From positions 34,958 through 98,957 of the forward strand of contig JAPYMA010001197.1 of NCBI GenBank assembly GCA_035041965.1: DNA of 64,000 bases. Direction: 5' to 3'. The translations under genes were made by a program, and so were the position numbers. Under the pieces are notes generated by a model. That model saw nothing but the letters and a program-made list of their open reading frames with translations. It searched no databases and was not told the origin of the DNA. Below, piece by piece: positions 60,976 through 64,000 of this stretch; positions within the stretch are counted from its first letter, which is position 1, and every line of letters begins with the position of its first letter. The stretch is from Anisakis pegreffii. Its lineage: Eukaryota > Nematoda > Chromadorea > Rhabditida > Anisakidae.

Positions 60976-61062
60976 AAAAATAAATAAATAAAACAAACTT
61001 ACCTGATTAGTGAAATATCGCAATATAATATAATATTAAAATAGAATAAATCAATGAAAAAA

Positions 61063-61220
61063 TCACACATCTCACAAGAATATCACACAAATCATCACAC
61101 ATCACACAAATCATAATAATCAGCATAACCACACGAATCATCACACATCACACAAGTCATCACATATCACACAAATCACACTAATCATACAAATTATCAC
61201 ACATATCACATACCAAACAA
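61063..61220. repeat. ATCACACA-type degenerate tandem repeat
   Basis: Repeated ATCACACA / ATCATCACAC words over about 160 bp. Confidence 0.9.
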
Positions 61221-61339
61221 ACGCACACACCAGGTATTAAGCACACTATTAAATCAAAAAATCAAGTTAATCACACACCCACACTCACACAAACAATGAA
61301 ATTAATTTAAAGCTGAAATATCATGTTATCATTAAAATT

Positions 61340-62598
61340 GTTAATCCAGCCGAATTCACCATCTCGCCACGTTGCGCGCAGCGAAGGAAGAACCCGGACC
61401 GGTCACCCTGGGGGGCTTCAGGGCAAAGGAGGAGAGAGCAGGCCCGGCTAACCTGCAACAGGTACCCACAGTCCTGACAGACATCCGACAATTTTATCAT
61501 CTAAATCTCAATTTTGCATCCTAATTCAATTTTGACGCGCCCCCGAAAATGTTCCTCTCAAGCCGGAAAGTTAATTAATCGAAAAATTAGTATATGTTAG
61601 GGTCACCCAGGAAGGGATGGGTAAGCCAGGGTAAGGTAAGAGGTGAGGACAGGACTATTGCGAACCACTTGGCTCTTAAATTATATACAACAGTTATATA
61701 AATTATACACAATACACAAATCCCACCAGAGAGCTCAATGTTAATGAATAAAGTCTCAAAGTTTAGAAAAATTTCTAACTAGCAATGAGTTCGAGTCACT
61801 TCAGCTGATATATCAATGAACATAAGTGAGCTTGTTCTGTATAAAACAGCACATTGATAATAGATAAGCAGTTACACATTAATAATGAGGGTGTTTAATT
61901 ATAACAGTTATACAAGAGAACAAACATGGATAATAGATTTACATGTTATTTATTTATTCTTTGTTTTTTTCTTTTTTTTAAATTTTCTTTATATTTTTTT
62001 GTTTTTCATTTTTATTTTATTTTTTGTATCTTTTCTGTTTTTTGATTTATTTTTATTTATGTTTTTTGATTTATCTTTTAATTCATATTTTAAATTTTTT
62101 GATTATATTTTGAATTCAATTCATTTATTTTTTTAGAATTTTTATTTCATTCCTATTTTTTATCAATACATGATTTTTTTAGGGAAAATATCAGGTGATG
62201 AGATAGGTTAAGTATGCAACAGTCAGCTTTAAAATGAAGGTGTTCGCAATATGAGAAATGGGAAGAGGGTATTTATTGGAAGTGGTATTTAATCTCATTC
62301 TCCTAATTCATTGCTCAGCAATGGATTAACTTGCGCAGATACCATCATTCAAGCCGTCCTTAACATAGATAATATGTTCGATATACCAATTTAGTAAAAC
62401 AATTACAGACTAAATAAACCCAATCTCAAATTGAACAAATCCCCTGAACATATCACGGTCAAACGACTCGTGACCCTGTATGGGCCAATGAAGCCCTAAC
62501 CCACTTTAACCATTTCCCCAATGACCAGAACCGACCACTCCTGACCCACGGGTTCAGTAGATCAAGTACCCTGACCCACAGCGCCAGTGAAGTTGCCT
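61340..62598. other. Mixed segment: GC-rich patches and T-rich DNA, no gene recognised
   Basis: GC-rich patches at 61360-61490 and 62445-62600 contrast with a T-rich stretch at 61955-62155. The patches may be mobile-element remnants, but I found no protein motif in either strand. Confidence 0.4.
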
Positions 62599-62618
62599 GA
62601 AATCCAAATTTGGATTTC
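62599..62618. repeat. Perfect 20-bp palindrome
   Basis: GAAATCCAAATTTGGATTTC. It directly follows the GC-rich patch. Confidence 0.95.
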
Positions 62619-63478
62619 CAGTTGACAATTATACCAAACCTGGGTCGGTTATTATAATATTACCATCCCCACAACTTCACTATGGGCGCTTGAGAGCTGG
62701 CATAACCGCCATATGACTCCCATTCTCTTTAAGAAGAAGCCCAAAAATTACTCTTGAGGATGTTTTGGTGGGCTTTAATTCATCAAGTTGAATATCTACT
62801 GAACCCAAGCAACTAACATGGCAATCGAATTAATCGATTGGGTTTAAACTATGGCGCAATGCAACCGGTTTCTGCCGGTTTTATGGGAAGGACGGCTTTG
62901 AATGTTTAGGCAAAATTCGAAGCGGATGAAATTTTGAGCAAGAATACGAGCCATTATAAGTGGAAGGAGATTAGGGGTGAAAAAACATTGTCTCATCATC
63001 ATAAATTCATCACCATTGCAAAGATATTTTCCCTAATTATTTCATAACAAATGTTAAATATGTTAATAATTGACTGGGTTTGTATGGGATATTCAATAAA
63101 AAATCAATGTCAAGATAACAATAATATCATTGGAATTAAATAAACAAGAAAAACAATAACAATGTCAAAATTAACAGCAACAACAATTAACCATGAACTA
63201 AGCTCACTTTGTATCACCTAAGATTATTCTACTTAACATCTCTGAAACATCTCACAGAAGCGAAATTTTTTGAATGATTTCCTCAACTCCTCTTAATAAT
63301 GCTCTCACCAAATGAACTTATATTCAAATCGAAAGAAACCTATCTCTCTGGTGGGGTTAATATAACATGATAGTTAATATAATAATATCTTAACAATAAC
63401 GAAAAGATGATTAGTTCATGATGTTATATGATGAGATAACCTTCGTGATGATTGTTGAGTGTTGATGGTGTTAATGCT

Positions 63479-63581
63479 GTTGAGTTGATCGCCGAATTGT
63501 TGTTGTTAATATTGTTGAGTTGATCGCCGAATTGTTGTTGTTAATATTGTAGAATTGATCGCCGAATTGTTATTGTTGAAT
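63479..63581 (+). repeat. Three tandem 35-bp repeats
   Basis: Units 63479-63513 and 63514-63548 are identical; 63549-63581 is diverged. The core is TTGATCGCCGAATTGTT. Confidence 0.95.
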
Positions 63582-63658
63582 GTTGTTGTTAAATGATGGA
63601 ATTAGTTGGTCGCGTTAGTTGATGCCGCCGGATTGTTAATTTGCCGTTAGTTGTTGTG

Positions 63659-63903
63659 TTAGATCGTCCGCCGCCTCTTCCTCTCAGCACCCTCGGTCGC
63701 CGAGGTTGCTCCAGGCAGGGCGATATGCGACGAGTCGCGGCCCAACTCCTGGAGGCGCTCGGCGACGTCCATTCTTGCGGCCATCGTCCTTTTGGGTGCT
63801 GCGACACACCTCTCGGCGCGGTGTGCCTCCATGTGTATTGTTAGTTGCCTCGCCGAGAGGCCTTCGGGCACGATGACAGTGTGCCCGCACCACGTACAGT
63901 GAG
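63659..63903 (-). CDS. Terminal exon with a C2H2-like zinc finger (gene continues beyond window)
   Basis: On the minus strand a good acceptor (TTGAATTTCAG) precedes 81 codons ending in TAA. The first residues are HCTWCGHTVIVPEG, then LSARQLTIHMEAH: C-x2-C-x17-H-x3-H, a finger-like spacing with a longer loop than the classical C2H2. The rest is charged (RMDVAERLQELGRD; AERKRRRTI, a basic C-terminus). It is much GC-richer than anything nearby. It could be a host zinc-finger gene or the finger-bearing part of a retroelement; upstream exons would lie past 64000. Confidence 0.5.
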
Positions 63904-64000
63904 CTGAAATTCAATATTCATTAGTACTTAGTGGTGGTGTGCCGTTGAATTCATCAAATGAAATGAATTCATTACTCTGACGATCTGAGACGATTTCGCA

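Noticed and set aside
61885..62136. Phe/Leu-rich frame resembling a membrane protein
   Set aside because: Product of T-rich low-complexity DNA.

Overview
This is nuclear DNA of a nematode. It is AT-rich, intron-dense and has long intergenic tracts. It holds an exact copy of the 22-nt nematode spliced leader SL1 (24758-24779), a channel tail with the TWK hallmarks of nematode two-pore K+ channels, and TTTCAG-like acceptors just upstream of several start codons, as expected for trans-spliced genes. I cannot name the species. All exon coordinates were read by hand; the joins keep frame and residues were compared with remembered family features, but no search was run.

Layout. (1) 1-3738 (+): the 3' part of a TWK two-pore-domain potassium channel, with a long tail rich in TQT motifs. 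(2) 3739-15989: mostly noncoding, with microsatellites, a 56-bp repeat pair and one plausible minus-strand exon at 12117-12266. (3) 15990-28320: three related three-exon genes for small secreted proteins with hydrophobic C-termini. The last two lie in a tandem segmental duplication of about 2.7 kb whose exons have diverged far more than the introns and flanks. An SL1-containing foldback lies between them. (4) 30378-39819 (-): a complete 21-exon HCF-1 gene (1324 aa). (5) 41767-45212 (+): a complete 9-exon WDR82 gene (314 aa), divergent from hcf-1, with an inverted-repeat element in the shared 1.95-kb interval. (6) 45213-64000: repeat-rich and gene-poor. It contains a five-unit degenerate tandem repeat, a second SL1-like sequence, a C-rich tract, a short element with terminal inverted repeats, long T-rich low-complexity DNA and, at the edge, a GC-rich minus-strand exon with a C2H2-like finger.

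HCF-1 and WDR82 are both known subunits or partners of SET1/COMPASS histone H3K4 methyltransferase complexes, so their divergent neighbouring arrangement is functionally suggestive. The small secreted family shows an excess of amino-acid-changing differences between its two youngest members (about 41 changed residues against 7 silent codons by hand count) beside a 3' flank that is identical for about 880 bp. That is the most striking signal in the window.
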